Positions 17,469 to 25,805 of a stretch of 39,341 bases of DNA are shown one piece after another. Every line of letters begins with the position of its first letter. Within the stretch, counting starts at the first letter, position 1. Under the pieces are notes generated by a model. It ran no database searches and was not told where the DNA came from. It saw only the letters and a list, made by a program, of their open reading frames with translations. The translations under genes were made by a program, and so were the position numbers. Origin of the DNA: JAITWN01 sp964388175 (GTDB lineage: Bacteria > Pseudomonadota > Gammaproteobacteria > SZUA-140); assembly GCA_964388175.1 (NCBI GenBank), contig CAYLYS010000018.1:1-39341 (forward strand), written 5' to 3'.

Positions 17469-18095
17469 TCAAACGGCGGCACTCACATGCGGTTGGGCGG
17501 ACTTGTCCCAGCGGTAGACGCGCATGGGCGGCGCATTGCGCAGCTCCATGCTCACATCGGGGGTGCCGATCAATTCGCGCCCGAGACGGGCGACCTGACT
17601 GCGGAACTGATAGGCGACGAAGCGGCCGTCGTCGGCGAGCGAAGACCACATGGCGCGCAGTATGGCGCGTCCGGTCGCCGCCGGCAATGTGGAAAACGGG
17701 ATGCCGGAGACCACCACATCGGGCTTGCCCAGACCGTACTCGGCAAGAATGCGTTCGATATCGAGCGCGCTGCCGACATGATTGATCAGACGCTTGTCGT
17801 TGATGTCATGCAGACGCGCGGAAAAATCGGGATTGATTTCGATGGTCAGAAGACGCCCGTTCGCCGGCAGGGCGCGCAGCATGGCGCGCGTCGTTCCGCC
17901 CGTTCCCGGTCCGAGTTCGATCACCAGGCGGGCACTGTGAATGTCGGCCGTGCGCACGATGCGCTGTTCGAGAAAACGGGAACTGGGAATCACCGAACCG
18001 ACCAGTTCGGGATTGTCGAGAAAGCCTTTGAAGAACGCTACGCTGTCTGGGGTTTTACGGGATATCCGTTTGCGAGACACCACTTTTTCAGTCAC
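17469..18095 (-). CDS. SAM-dependent methyltransferase, phospholipid N-methyltransferase type (COG3963)
   Basis: A 208-residue class I methyltransferase. SAM-binding motif I is VIELGPGTGGTTRAML, motif II TIEINPDF, and DVVVSGIPFSTLP sits at the motif IV position. The leading FFKGFLDNPELVGSVIPSSRFL is characteristic of COG3963, which includes PmtA-type phosphatidylethanolamine N-methyltransferases and also proteins confused with rRNA dimethylases. Whether it acts on lipid is inference. The start is uncertain: GTG at 18095 with GGGACGGG upstream is preferred; the open frame runs on to 18227 through the csp terminator, so upstream starts are unlikely. Confidence 0.75.
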   Translation of the reverse strand: MTEKVVSRKRISRKTPDSVAFFKGFLDNPELVGSVIPSSRFLEQRIVRTADIHSARLVIELGPGTGGTTRAMLRALPANGRLLTIEINPDFSARLHDINDKRLINHVGSALDIERILAEYGLGKPDVVVSGIPFSTLPAATGRAILRAMWSSLADDGRFVAYQFRSQVARLGRELIGTPDVSMELRNAPPMRVYRWDKSAQPHVSAAV

Positions 18096-18225
18096 CTTGC
18101 ACCCGTCCCTATCCGTCGTCCTGTCTCCGCGACCCGCGTCCCCTGAGGGCGGAGTCGCCCCGGAAATCCAGCATACAGGCTTAACAGACTGTACTGACTG
18201 AGGCATCAAATCAAGTACCCGCTCC

Positions 18226-18254
18226 AAAAAAAACCCCGCCTTTCGGCGGGGTTT
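18226..18254 (-). terminator. Rho-independent terminator of the cold-shock gene
   Basis: On the minus strand, AAACCCCGCC and GGCGGGGTTT pair around a GAAA loop, followed by eight Ts. It lies 30 bases after the csp stop. Confidence 0.92.
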
Positions 18255-18283
18255 CGCAATACGCTCAGCGAAGCAACAGGTGC

Positions 18284-18487
18284 TCAGAGCGGCTTAACGT
18301 TCTCAGCAGAGGGACCCTTCGGACCCTGCGTCACTTCGAACTGCACCTTCTGACCTTCGGCCAGGGACTTGAAACCGGTACCCATAATGGCGGAGTGATG
18401 CACGAACACATCCTTGCCACCATCTTCAGGCGTAATGAATCCGAAGCCCTTGCTATCGTTGAACCACTTGACTGTTCCTGTAACCAC
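18284..18487 (-). CDS. CspA-family cold-shock protein
   Basis: A 67-residue single cold-shock domain. RNP1 is KGFGFI and RNP2 DVFVHH, with the start VTGTVKWFND and an end PSAENVKPL. These small OB-fold proteins bind single-stranded RNA and DNA and act as RNA chaperones. The start codon is GTG at 18487, preceded by AGAGG. A promoter at 18618-18645 implies a leader of about 124 bases, similar to the thermosensing leaders of cspA genes. A strong terminator follows the gene, so it is a single-gene unit. Confidence 0.95.
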   Translation of the reverse strand: MVTGTVKWFNDSKGFGFITPEDGGKDVFVHHSAIMGTGFKSLAEGQKVQFEVTQGPKGPSAENVKPL

Positions 18488-18617
18488 GAGATACCTCTCT
18501 TCGACGTTGAATGCGATGGCTTGCAGTTCTTCTTGTGAAGGCGTGATTGCGGAGGGTCTTCCAGTACATAGGGAGGGCTACCGAATTACCAACAAGAACG
18601 AAAGCTGCAACGGGGTC

Positions 18618-18645
18618 ACTATACACAACCACCACCCGAAAGCAA
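18618..18645 (-). promoter_or_regulatory. Promoter for the cold-shock gene with long leader
   Basis: On the minus strand, TTGCTT (18645-18640), 16 bases, then TATAGT (18623-18618) with an upstream TG of the extended -10 kind. AT-rich sequence (AAAATATTTATT) precedes the -35 like an UP element. The transcript would start near 18611, about 124 bases before the GTG. Confidence 0.6.
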
Positions 18646-18734
18646 TAAATATTTTCCAACTTTGCAATATGCTGATGTCCTGATACTTTTGGCGCTGCCG
18701 ACAATCGTCCACAATCGCAAGCCAGATCATAGTC

Positions 18735-19154
18735 ATGACAAGCAAACGACAAGCAGGCGCCGCGCTGCGCTCGACACTGATCACCATCGCCATCATGGTG
18801 ATCGCCCTGGCATTCGCCGCCACCCTGCTGCCGCGCGGCTTCAGCGACGATCTCTCGCGCGTCGGTCAGGGTCGCGCCGCCATCGTCCTGATCCACAACA
18901 AGGAAGCCGTATACAGCCTGGAGCTGATGACACTGCTCAACCGGATCCGCGCCGATTACGAAGACCGCGTGGAATTTCTGGCGGTCGATTCGGCAACCGA
19001 AACCGGGCGGCGCTTCGCCGCCCTGCACGGTGTCGACGACAGCCTGGCGCTGCTGCTCCGCGGCGACGGCACGCGCCTGGCCGTCATCGACAACGTTCGT
19101 GACGAAACCGCCTTGCGCAGCGCCATCGATCACCATCTCCCGCCCGGATCCTGA
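18735..19154 (+). CDS. Membrane-anchored thioredoxin-like protein without active-site cysteines
   Basis: A 139-residue protein with one N-terminal membrane segment (about 12-33, uncleaved-looking). A periplasmic domain follows: RAAIVLIHNKEAVYSLELMTLLNRIR, VEFLAVDSATETGRRFAALHGV and SLALLLRGDGTRLAVI. This beta-alpha-beta order with a strand-loop-helix where CxxC would sit resembles thioredoxin, but there is no cysteine in the protein. It is probably a structural or binding relative, not an oxidoreductase. I do not recognise a named family. It is divergent from the csp gene. Confidence 0.6.
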   Translation: MTSKRQAGAALRSTLITIAIMVIALAFAATLLPRGFSDDLSRVGQGRAAIVLIHNKEAVYSLELMTLLNRIRADYEDRVEFLAVDSATETGRRFAALHGVDDSLALLLRGDGTRLAVIDNVRDETALRSAIDHHLPPGS

Positions 19155-19370
19155 AAGCGCGCGGCGCCGCGCCGCATCCGCCGGCGACCGCGCCGCCCAA
19201 ACGCCGTACGCGCAAACCCGTAACGCCCGCGCCCAATCCGCCGCCGCGGTTTACAGCATCGCGCCGCGATGACAAGATGGAACGGCAACGCTGCTCCACT
19301 GCTCGTTATTCAGGCATAGCCGGATTCGCACTCCGCTTTCCGGCAACGATCCCCGCCAGGAGGCGATGCG
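19155..19370. other. Spacer before the aldolase gene
   Basis: The GC-rich first half is open in one frame as an Ala/Pro/Arg-rich tail but lacks a start and shows no family. The second half should hold the aldolase promoter; the AGGAGG at 19361-19366 region is its ribosome site. Confidence 0.3.
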
Positions 19371-20405
19371 ATGAATCTCGACGAACTGGAAAAAACGGCA
19401 GCCGCCCTGGTTGCGCCCGGACGCGGACTGCTGGCAATGGATGAAAGCACGCCGACCTGCGGCAAGCGCCTGAAGGCCGTGGGTGTGGAAAACACGAGCG
19501 AAAATCGCCGGCGCTATCGCGAACTGCTGCTTGGCAACGCCGACATCGGCAACTACATCAGCGGCGCCATCCTCTACGACGAAACCATCCGCCAGACCAG
19601 CAGTGACGGCACGCCCTTCGCCAGGCTGGCGGAAAAACACGGCGTCATCCCCGGCATCAAGGTCGACACCGGCGCCAAGGATCTCGCCGGACATCCCGGC
19701 GAAAAAATCACCGAAGGGCTCGACGGCCTGCGCGAGCGGCTGCAGGAATACCGCGGCATGGGCGCGCGCTTCTGCAAATGGCGCGCGGTCATCACCATCG
19801 GCGAAGGCCTGCCGAGCCGCAACTGCATCGAAGTCAACGCTCATGCGCTGGCGCGCTACGCCGCGCTGTGCCAGGAAGCGGCCATGGTGCCGATCGTGGA
19901 ACCGGAGGTGCTGATCGACGGCGACCACTCCCTCGAACGCTGCTATGAAGTCACGCTCGAAACCCAGTACGCGGTATTCCGTGCCCTGCACTGCCAGGGC
20001 ATCCACCTGCCCGGCATCGTGCTCAAACCGAGCATGGTCATCGCCGGCAAGCAGTGTCCGAAGAAAATAGCGCCCGATGTGGTGGCGCGCTGGACCATCC
20101 GCTGCCTGCGCAACGCCGTTCCCGCGGCGGTGCCCGGCATCGCCTTCCTGTCCGGCGGCCAGGGCGACGAGGAAGCGACCGCCCATCTCAACGCCATGAA
20201 CGTGATCGGTCGCGAAGACTGCCTGCCCTGGCGCCTGACCTTCTCCTACGCCCGCGCGCTGCAGAATCAGGCGATGGAAAAATGGGCGGGCAAAGACGAG
20301 AACGCCGCGGCGGCGCAGCGCATTCTGCTGCATCGCGCACGCTGCAACAGCGCGGCGAGCGCGGGTGAATACAGCGCCGCCATGGAGCGGGAAAAACCGG
20401 ATTGA
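19371..20405 (+). CDS. Class I fructose-bisphosphate aldolase
   Basis: A 344-residue class I (Schiff-base) aldolase of the animal and plant type. It contains GRGLLAMDESTPTCGKRL near the N-terminus, ARFCKWRAV with the second active-site lysine, EPEVLIDGDHSLERC, and GIVLKPSMV with the Schiff-base lysine, then FLSGGQGDEEATAHLN. It cleaves or forms fructose 1,6-bisphosphate in glycolysis and gluconeogenesis without a metal. The animal C-terminal Tyr is absent. The ribosome site CAGGAGG is good. It is a single-gene unit followed by a hairpin. Confidence 0.93.
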   Translation: MNLDELEKTAAALVAPGRGLLAMDESTPTCGKRLKAVGVENTSENRRRYRELLLGNADIGNYISGAILYDETIRQTSSDGTPFARLAEKHGVIPGIKVDTGAKDLAGHPGEKITEGLDGLRERLQEYRGMGARFCKWRAVITIGEGLPSRNCIEVNAHALARYAALCQEAAMVPIVEPEVLIDGDHSLERCYEVTLETQYAVFRALHCQGIHLPGIVLKPSMVIAGKQCPKKIAPDVVARWTIRCLRNAVPAAVPGIAFLSGGQGDEEATAHLNAMNVIGREDCLPWRLTFSYARALQNQAMEKWAGKDENAAAAQRILLHRARCNSAASAGEYSAAMEREKPD

Positions 20406-20406
20406 A

Positions 20407-20439
20407 CCGCGCCCATCCTCAGCAGGAGGATGGGCGCGG
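20407..20439. terminator. Hairpin between aldolase and DUF4156 genes
   Basis: Perfect 13-base arms (20407-20419 and 20427-20439) around a 7-base loop, directly after the aldolase stop and before the convergent gene's end. It lacks a T-run on either strand, but its position suits a shared terminator. Confidence 0.55.
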
Positions 20440-20457
20440 CTGCCGGGACACCGTGCA

Positions 20458-20781
20458 TCAGGGCGCGATGCAGCGGTAAACGTCGAAAGTCTGCCGCCCC
20501 GCCTCGGGCTCGGTGACCGGTACCACGGTATCGCCGCCGAGCTGTGCGGCGGCATTGCGCGCCAGCGCGGCGAGCTCGGTGCGTACTTTCTCCTCCTTGC
20601 GGCGGAAGCCGCCGATATCCGCCTTGAGCACTGACGTGGTCACGCCGACCTTGGTGCACGAAGCCACCTCGGCGGCGCTCAACAAGCGCGCCTTCTCACC
20701 CTCCGGCGTCAGCTTGACCCAGGCGCAGCCTTGCAGCAGCAGCGCGGCGCACACACCGGCCATGATCGCTTTCTTCATCAT
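20458..20781 (-). CDS. DUF4156 lipoprotein
   Basis: A 107-residue lipoprotein. The signal peptide ends with lipobox LLLQGC (Cys18), and the mature part begins AWVKLTPEGEKARLLSAAEVASCTKVGVTT, the DUF4156 pattern. Near the end, LGGDTVVPVTEPEAGRQTFDVYRC places a second Cys that may pair with the SCTKV Cys. Function is unknown; it is a small envelope protein found in gammaproteobacteria. The start is ATG 20781 (or 20778), with GGAGAAG upstream. It follows gltA by 25 bases and may share its message. Confidence 0.82.
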   Translation of the reverse strand: MMKKAIMAGVCAALLLQGCAWVKLTPEGEKARLLSAAEVASCTKVGVTTSVLKADIGGFRRKEEKVRTELAALARNAAAQLGGDTVVPVTEPEAGRQTFDVYRCIAP

Positions 20782-20806
20782 CACTTCTCCAGCATTCGGG
20801 AAAAAT

Positions 20807-22108
20807 TCATGCGCCCGGAAACGGGCGCTGATCCATGGGCACGTAATCGGTCTCGCCCGGGCCGGTATAGATCTGGCGCGGGCGCAGAATGCGGCTCTGC
20901 GGATCGTCGTGCTGCTCCTTCCACTGCGCGATCCAGCCCGGCACCCGCCCGATGGCGAAGCAGACGGTGAACATATTGGTCGGAATACCGATCCCGCGCA
21001 GCAGAATGCCGCTGTAGAAATCGACGTTGGGATACAGCTTGCGCTCGATGAAATAAGGGTCGGCGAGCGCAAGCTCTTCCAGGCGCCGCGCGATGTCGAG
21101 CAGCGGATCGCGCTGCCTGAGGTTGCCGAGCACCTTGTCGCACAGCCGCCGCAGCACCTGTGCGCGCGGATCGAAACTGCGGTAGACGCGGTGGCCGAAG
21201 CCGTACAGACGGAAGGGATTGTCCCGGTCCTTGGCGTCGCGCAGGCACTGTTCCGGCGTCAGTCCGCCCTGGTGGATGCGTTCGAGCATGTGGATCACTT
21301 CGACGTTGGCGCCGCCGTGCAGAGGCCCCCACAGCGCCGACACGCCGGCGGCGCAGGAAGCGAACAGATTGGCGCGCGCCGAGCCCACCACCCGCACCGC
21401 CGTGGTACTGCAGTTCTGCTCGTGATCGGCATGCAGGATGAAAATCAGATTGAGCGCTTCCTCGATCTCCGGCGATGCGATGTACTGCCGGTACGGCAGC
21501 GAGAACATCATGTGCAGAAAGTTGGCGCAGTAGCGCAGGTTCGGATCGGGATAGATGAACGGCAGCCCGCGCGAGCGCCGATACGAAAATGCCGCGATGG
21601 TGCGCACCTTGCTGATCAGCCGCGCGGCCGCCTCGACCAGCTGGTCGGGCTGATCGACGTCGAGGAACTCGCGGTGGACGCAGGCGAGATTGCTCAGCGA
21701 AGCCGACAGGATCGCCATCGGCGGCGCGGCGGCGGGAATGTGCTGGAACTGCGCCTTCAGGCCCTCGTGCAGCAGCTCGTTGGCGGTGAGCCGCTCGCGG
21801 AAATCGGCCAGCTCGGCCGGCGACGGCAGGCGGCCGAATATCAGCAGCCAGGCGGCTTCGACGAAACTCGGCTCACGCTCGAACTGCTCGATCGGGATGC
21901 CGCGATAGCGCAGCATGCCGCGATCGCCGTCGACCCAGGTGATGCCGCTCTTGCAGATCGCGGTATTGGCCAGCGCCGGATCATAGCTGGTCAGCCCGGT
22001 CTGCGCCCGCAGCTGCGAAATATCGATCGACAGGCTGCCATCCGTACCGGCCACGAGCGGCAGCTCGATACGCCGCTCCCCCACCGTCAACACCGCCTTG
22101 TCGCTCAT
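20807..22108 (-). CDS. gltA: Citrate synthase
   Basis: A 433-residue hexameric-type citrate synthase. It catalyses condensation of acetyl-CoA with oxaloacetate at the entry to the TCA cycle. Active-site pieces are visible: ALWGPLHGGANVEV (catalytic His), YGFGHRVYRSFDPRA (second His and Arg), and YPNVDFYSG (catalytic Asp). The N-terminal beta-rich segment (about 1-50, then ICKSGITWVDGDRGMLRYRG) fits type II, NADH-regulated enzymes. The ATG at 22108 starts MSDKAVLTV. It lies 33 bases after slyD and 25 before the DUF4156 gene, so all three could be one transcript. Confidence 0.95.
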   Translation of the reverse strand: MSDKAVLTVGERRIELPLVAGTDGSLSIDISQLRAQTGLTSYDPALANTAICKSGITWVDGDRGMLRYRGIPIEQFEREPSFVEAAWLLIFGRLPSPAELADFRERLTANELLHEGLKAQFQHIPAAAPPMAILSASLSNLACVHREFLDVDQPDQLVEAAARLISKVRTIAAFSYRRSRGLPFIYPDPNLRYCANFLHMMFSLPYRQYIASPEIEEALNLIFILHADHEQNCSTTAVRVVGSARANLFASCAAGVSALWGPLHGGANVEVIHMLERIHQGGLTPEQCLRDAKDRDNPFRLYGFGHRVYRSFDPRAQVLRRLCDKVLGNLRQRDPLLDIARRLEELALADPYFIERKLYPNVDFYSGILLRGIGIPTNMFTVCFAIGRVPGWIAQWKEQHDDPQSRILRPRQIYTGPGETDYVPMDQRPFPGA

Positions 22109-22141
22109 GCCGACTCTCTCTCGTTCGCCAATGGCTGTCCG

Positions 22142-22636
22142 TCAGTGGGCGTGCCCACCGGCGCCATGGGCATGCCCATGCGCAATCTCTTCCTCGCTCG
22201 CCTCGCGCACCGCCACCACTTCGATGTCGAAACTGAGCGTCCGTCCCGCCAGCGGGTGATTGGCATCCACATCGAGGGTCTTCAGCCCGACCTTGGTCAC
22301 GACCACGGTACGCTGACCCTCGCTGGTGTTCACCTGCACGGTCATGCCGGGCTTGAAATCGACGCGGCGCTTGCCCGCGCCGACGACATGACTTTTCGAT
22401 ATGCGCTGCTGGGCATTCTCCCGACGCGGGCCGTAAGCCTGTTCGGGCGCCAGCGTGACCTCGATGCGCTCTCCCGCACTCTTGCCGACAAGCGCCTCCT
22501 CCAGTACCGGAAACAGGCCGTGGTGGCCGTGCAGATAAAGCAGCGGCTCGCCGGCGCGGGAATCCTCGATCAGGCCCGCACCCGCCTCGCTCAGTCGATA
22601 ATGAAAACTCACCACCCGGTTTTTCTCGATCAGCAT
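22142..22636 (-). CDS. slyD: SlyD-type FKBP peptidyl-prolyl isomerase
   Basis: A 164-residue FKBP isomerase and chaperone. It has the two-domain SlyD design: YRLSEAGAGLIEDSRAGEPLLYLHGHHGLFPVLEEALVG begins the FKBP part, and APEQAYGPR opens the inserted flap domain. A metal-binding tail HGHAHGAGGHAH ends the chain and could bind nickel; in Escherichia coli the SlyD tail assists nickel delivery. The start at 22636 follows GGAGAAG; two in-frame ATGs further upstream lack such a site. A nickel superoxide dismutase lies 4 kb away on the other strand, a link that is inference. Confidence 0.9.
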   Translation of the reverse strand: MLIEKNRVVSFHYRLSEAGAGLIEDSRAGEPLLYLHGHHGLFPVLEEALVGKSAGERIEVTLAPEQAYGPRRENAQQRISKSHVVGAGKRRVDFKPGMTVQVNTSEGQRTVVVTKVGLKTLDVDANHPLAGRTLSFDIEVVAVREASEEEIAHGHAHGAGGHAH

Positions 22637-22883
22637 GCGCTTCTCCATTGTTTCAGACCATGCCGGCGCGCCATACCTTTCAGTCACCCGTCAGTCAGGA
22701 GCGCCGCATCAAAAACCGGATTATAGAGCAAGGGGGGCCGACGAAACGATGGCATGCGGAAAGCGCGCCGCGCGCAGGGACGGTGGCGGCGAAAAGCCGC
22801 TTTTCGCCCGTGCCTGTCCCGAATGAGCCCCGGACTGCGAAGCCTTGCCGCCGGATGACCGCGGGGGAAGGTCGCGCAGCGGA

Positions 22884-24797
22884 TCAATCGTCCCCGGGCG
22901 TCGCCCCGTTGTCCCGGATCAGGCCCAGCAATGCCGCGCCGTAGCGTTCGAGCTTCTTCTCGCCGACGCCGTCGATGCCGGCAAGCATCTCCAGGTCGCG
23001 CGGACGCAGCGCCGCAATGGCGACCAGCGTGCGATCATGGAAGATGACGTAGGCCGGCACCGACTGCTGGCGCGCCTGTTCGCTGCGCCACTGCTTGAGG
23101 CGCCCGAGCAGGGAATCGTCGGCCGGCGGCAGCGCGGCCGCCGGCGCGGCGGTGCGGCGGCTGCGCGCCGGCTTGGTCACCCGCCGCATCTCGATGCTCG
23201 CCTCGCCCTTGAGCACCGGCCGGCTGGCCTCGGTCAGACGCAGCGCGCCATAGGCGGCATGATCCGCCCGGACATAGCCGAGCGCGACCAATTGACGGAA
23301 GATTCCGCGCCAGGCCGTTTCATCGACATCGGCTCCCAGCCCGAACACCGACAGCTTATCGTGCTGCCATTGCCTGACGCGCTCGGTCTCCCGCCCACGC
23401 AGCACATCGATCAGATGCGCGGCGCCGAAGCGCTGGCCGGTGCGGTAAATACATGACATGGCCTTGCGTGCCGCCTCCGTGGCATCCCAGGTTTCAGGCG
23501 GCGACAGACAGGTATCGCAATTGCCGCATGGCGTACTCGCCTCGCCGAAATACTCCAGCAGGCGCACACGCCGGCAGGACGCGGTTTCACACAAACCGAG
23601 CAGCGCGTCGAGCTTGGCGACGGAGACGCGGCGATACGCCTCGCTGCCTTCGGACTGATCGATGAGGCGGCGCTGCTGCACGACGTCACCGAGACCATAG
23701 ACCATCCAGGCGTCGGCGGGCGTACCGTCACGGCCGGCGCGCCCGGTTTCCTGGTAATAGCCTTCGATACTCTTGGGCAGATCGAGATGCGCGACGAAAC
23801 GCACATCGGGCTTGTCGATGCCCATGCCGAAAGCGATGGTGGCGACGATGACGATACCGTCCTCGCGCTGGAAGCGCGCCTGATGCTCCGCTCGTTCGGC
23901 GGCGCCCATGCCGGCGTGATAAGGCAGCGCGCGCACGCCCTGCGTCGCCAGCCAGGCCGCGGTCTCGTCGACCTTGCGCCGTGACAGACAGTAGACGATG
24001 CCGGCATCGCCCGGATGCTCCTCGCGGATGAAGCGCAGCAACTGGGTGCGCGCATCGCGCTTGTCTTCCACGGTATAGCGGATGTTGGGACGATCGAAGC
24101 TGGAAACGAACACGCGCGCCTCGCCGAGGGCGAGCTGGCGCACGATCTCGACGCGCGTCTGCGGATCGGCGGTGGCGGTGAGCGCGATGCGCGGCACGTC
24201 GGGGAAGCGCTCGTGCAGAATCGACAGCTGCATGTACTCGGGACGGAAATCGTGCCCCCATTGCGACACGCAATGGGCCTCGTCGATGGCGAAGAGTGCG
24301 ATGCGGCCGCGGTCGAGCAGATCGAGCATGCGCGGCATCAGCAGACGCTCGGGCGCGACATAGAGCAGATCGAGCTCGCCGGCGAGCAGCGCCGTTTCGA
24401 CCGCCCGCACGCCCGCGGCGTCCAGCGATGAATTGAGGAATGCCGCGCGCACACCGAGCTGGCCGAGCGCGGCGACCTGATCCTGCATCAGCGCGATCAG
24501 CGGCGACACCACCACCCCGGTGCCGGGGCGCAGCAGCGCCGGCAACTGGTAGCACAGCGATTTGCCGCCGCCGGTCGGCATCAATACGAGGGCGTCGCCA
24601 CCGTCGAGCAGATGGTTGACGATCTCATCCTGGGCACCGCGGAAAGCGGAATGGCCGAATACCGAATGCAGCGTCGCCAGCGCGCCCGCACCTGATCCAT
24701 TCCCCGATCCGTTCCCGGACCCATTCCCGGATCCATTCCCGGACTCATTCCCGGACTCATTCCGGGCGCCGTGCCGGGTTTCGCCGGAAGTACGCAT
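22884..24797 (-). CDS. recQ: ATP-dependent DNA helicase RecQ
   Basis: A 637-residue RecQ. Helicase motifs are LMPTGGGKSLCYQ (I), DEAHCVSQWGHDFRPEY (II plus the RecQ aromatic loop), ALTATA (III) and YYQETGRAGRDG (VI). The RQC zinc cluster is CRR-x6-Y..CGNCDTC, and an HRDC domain occupies about 555-630. RecQ unwinds DNA in recombination repair. The ATG at 24797 overlaps the preceding gene's stop as TGATG, implying coupled translation. Unusually, before the helicase core there is a stretch of GNESGNES and GNGSGNGS repeats (about 13-37), coded by a 12-nt tandem array. Confidence 0.95.
   Translation of the reverse strand: MRTSGETRHGARNESGNESGNGSGNGSGNGSGNGSGAGALATLHSVFGHSAFRGAQDEIVNHLLDGGDALVLMPTGGGKSLCYQLPALLRPGTGVVVSPLIALMQDQVAALGQLGVRAAFLNSSLDAAGVRAVETALLAGELDLLYVAPERLLMPRMLDLLDRGRIALFAIDEAHCVSQWGHDFRPEYMQLSILHERFPDVPRIALTATADPQTRVEIVRQLALGEARVFVSSFDRPNIRYTVEDKRDARTQLLRFIREEHPGDAGIVYCLSRRKVDETAAWLATQGVRALPYHAGMGAAERAEHQARFQREDGIVIVATIAFGMGIDKPDVRFVAHLDLPKSIEGYYQETGRAGRDGTPADAWMVYGLGDVVQQRRLIDQSEGSEAYRRVSVAKLDALLGLCETASCRRVRLLEYFGEASTPCGNCDTCLSPPETWDATEAARKAMSCIYRTGQRFGAAHLIDVLRGRETERVRQWQHDKLSVFGLGADVDETAWRGIFRQLVALGYVRADHAAYGALRLTEASRPVLKGEASIEMRRVTKPARSRRTAAPAAALPPADDSLLGRLKQWRSEQARQQSVPAYVIFHDRTLVAIAALRPRDLEMLAGIDGVGEKKLERYGAALLGLIRDNGATPGDD
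24691..24764. repeat. 12-nt tandem array inside recQ coding sequence
   Basis: About six degenerate copies of a 12-base unit (CATTCCCGGATC and variants) encode the Gly-Asn-Ser/Glu repeats at the RecQ N-terminus. The frame is kept because 12 is a multiple of 3. Confidence 0.8.
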
Positions 24798-25114
24798 CAC
24801 ATCTCCACCCGCCACGGCTCCAGTTCCAGGGTCTGCACGCGACCGCCCTGCACCACGACGAAACCGCCGTGGCGCGAATGTCCGTCGCCGGTGAATTCGA
24901 AGCGATATTGGCGCCAGAACGTCAGCTGACCGTCATCGCGGCGACGCAGGCGCAGCCGTTGCAGCACCACGGTATCGTCGAGCAGCGACAATCCGAGCAT
25001 ATCGCAGCGCCGCCGTGCCGCGGTACGCGCCTGCTCCAGCGCGCGCATGGCATCGTACCAGCACCAGGCAATGCCGGCGATCAGCAACAGTCCGATGATT
25101 CCCGTGGTCGTCAT
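24797..25114 (-). CDS. DUF3301 small membrane protein
   Basis: A 105-residue protein with one N-terminal membrane segment (TGIIGLLLIAGIAWCWYDAMRA), then ARTAARRRCDMLGLSLLDDTVVLQRLRLRRR and WRQYRFEFTGDGHSRHGGFVVVQGGRVQTLEL. This is the DUF3301 pattern known from gammaproteobacteria; no function is established. The ATG at 25114 has AGGA at good spacing; the ATG at 25123 is too close to it. The stop codon overlaps the recQ start, so the two are translated together. Confidence 0.82.
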   Translation of the reverse strand: MTTTGIIGLLLIAGIAWCWYDAMRALEQARTAARRRCDMLGLSLLDDTVVLQRLRLRRRDDGQLTFWRQYRFEFTGDGHSRHGGFVVVQGGRVQTLELEPWRVEM

Positions 25115-25127
25115 GCCCGCCATCCTA

Positions 25128-25195
25128 GCATGATGATGCCGGGCATGATGGTGCCGGGCATGACAGCGCTGGAGGCGAAGGCAGCAGGCATGACG
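25128..25195. repeat. Degenerate array, unit about 15 nt
   Basis: Imperfect copies of an ATGATGGTGCCGGGC-like unit with decayed continuations lie in the divergent spacer upstream of the DUF3301-recQ operon. Confidence 0.5.
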
Positions 25196-25282
25196 ACGCC
25201 GGTTCGCCGTACCGCGAGTTTTCCGCGGCGGGCGTTTTACGTATCATGGTGATCTCTTTACGCCGTCCATCGAAGGTGAAAA

Positions 25283-25759
25283 ATGACACAGTGCCCCTGC
25301 GGTTCAGCGCTGAGCTACGAAGCCTGCTGCGAACCGATCATCCTCGGCGCCACGCCCGCCGCCACACCGGAAGCGCTGATGCGCTCACGCTACACTGCCT
25401 TTTCCCGCCAGGCGCTCGCCCACCTGAAGGAAAGCCTGCATCCCGATTCCCGCGCCGATTACGACGAAGCGGGCGCGCAGCGCTGGGCCGAGGATTCGGA
25501 ATGGCTGCAGCTCGAAGTGGTGGACAGCAGCGGCGATGAGGAGGAAGGCCAGGTCGAATTCATCGCCACCTACCGCCGCAAGGGCGTCAAGCACGTGCAT
25601 CATGAAAACGCGCACTTCGTCCGCCACAAGGACCGCTGGTATTACATGGACGGCGACATGGTCACCCCCGGCACCGTGCGCAGAGAAGGGCCGCGCGTCG
25701 GCCGCAACGACCCCTGCCTCTGCGGCAGCGGCAAGAAATACAAGAAGTGCTGCGGCTGA
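25283..25759 (+). CDS. YchJ-family protein with terminal SEC-C motifs
   Basis: A 158-residue UPF0225/YchJ-type protein. Zinc-binding Cys clusters stand at both ends: CPCGSALSYEACC at residues 4-16 and the SEC-C motif NDPCLCGSGKKYKKCCG at the C-terminus. Between them is an NTF2-like domain (YTAFSRQALAHLKESLHP, VEFIATYRRKG, ENAHFVRHKDRWYYMDGD). SEC-C domains bind zinc and often nucleic-acid or ribosome partners, as in SecA; the role of YchJ is unknown. The ATG at 25283 begins directly at the first Cys motif. Confidence 0.88.
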   Translation: MTQCPCGSALSYEACCEPIILGATPAATPEALMRSRYTAFSRQALAHLKESLHPDSRADYDEAGAQRWAEDSEWLQLEVVDSSGDEEEGQVEFIATYRRKGVKHVHHENAHFVRHKDRWYYMDGDMVTPGTVRREGPRVGRNDPCLCGSGKKYKKCCG

Positions 25760-25805
25760 AAACCGCGGCGCCGTCCCGACCCGCCATGCATGCAGCGAGG
25801 CCCCC

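Noticed and set aside
19155..19275. Possible Pro/Arg-rich C-terminal tail by frameshift of the thioredoxin-like gene
   Set aside because: The frame is open but has no start, ribosome site or recognisable family; GC-rich spacers easily stay open.
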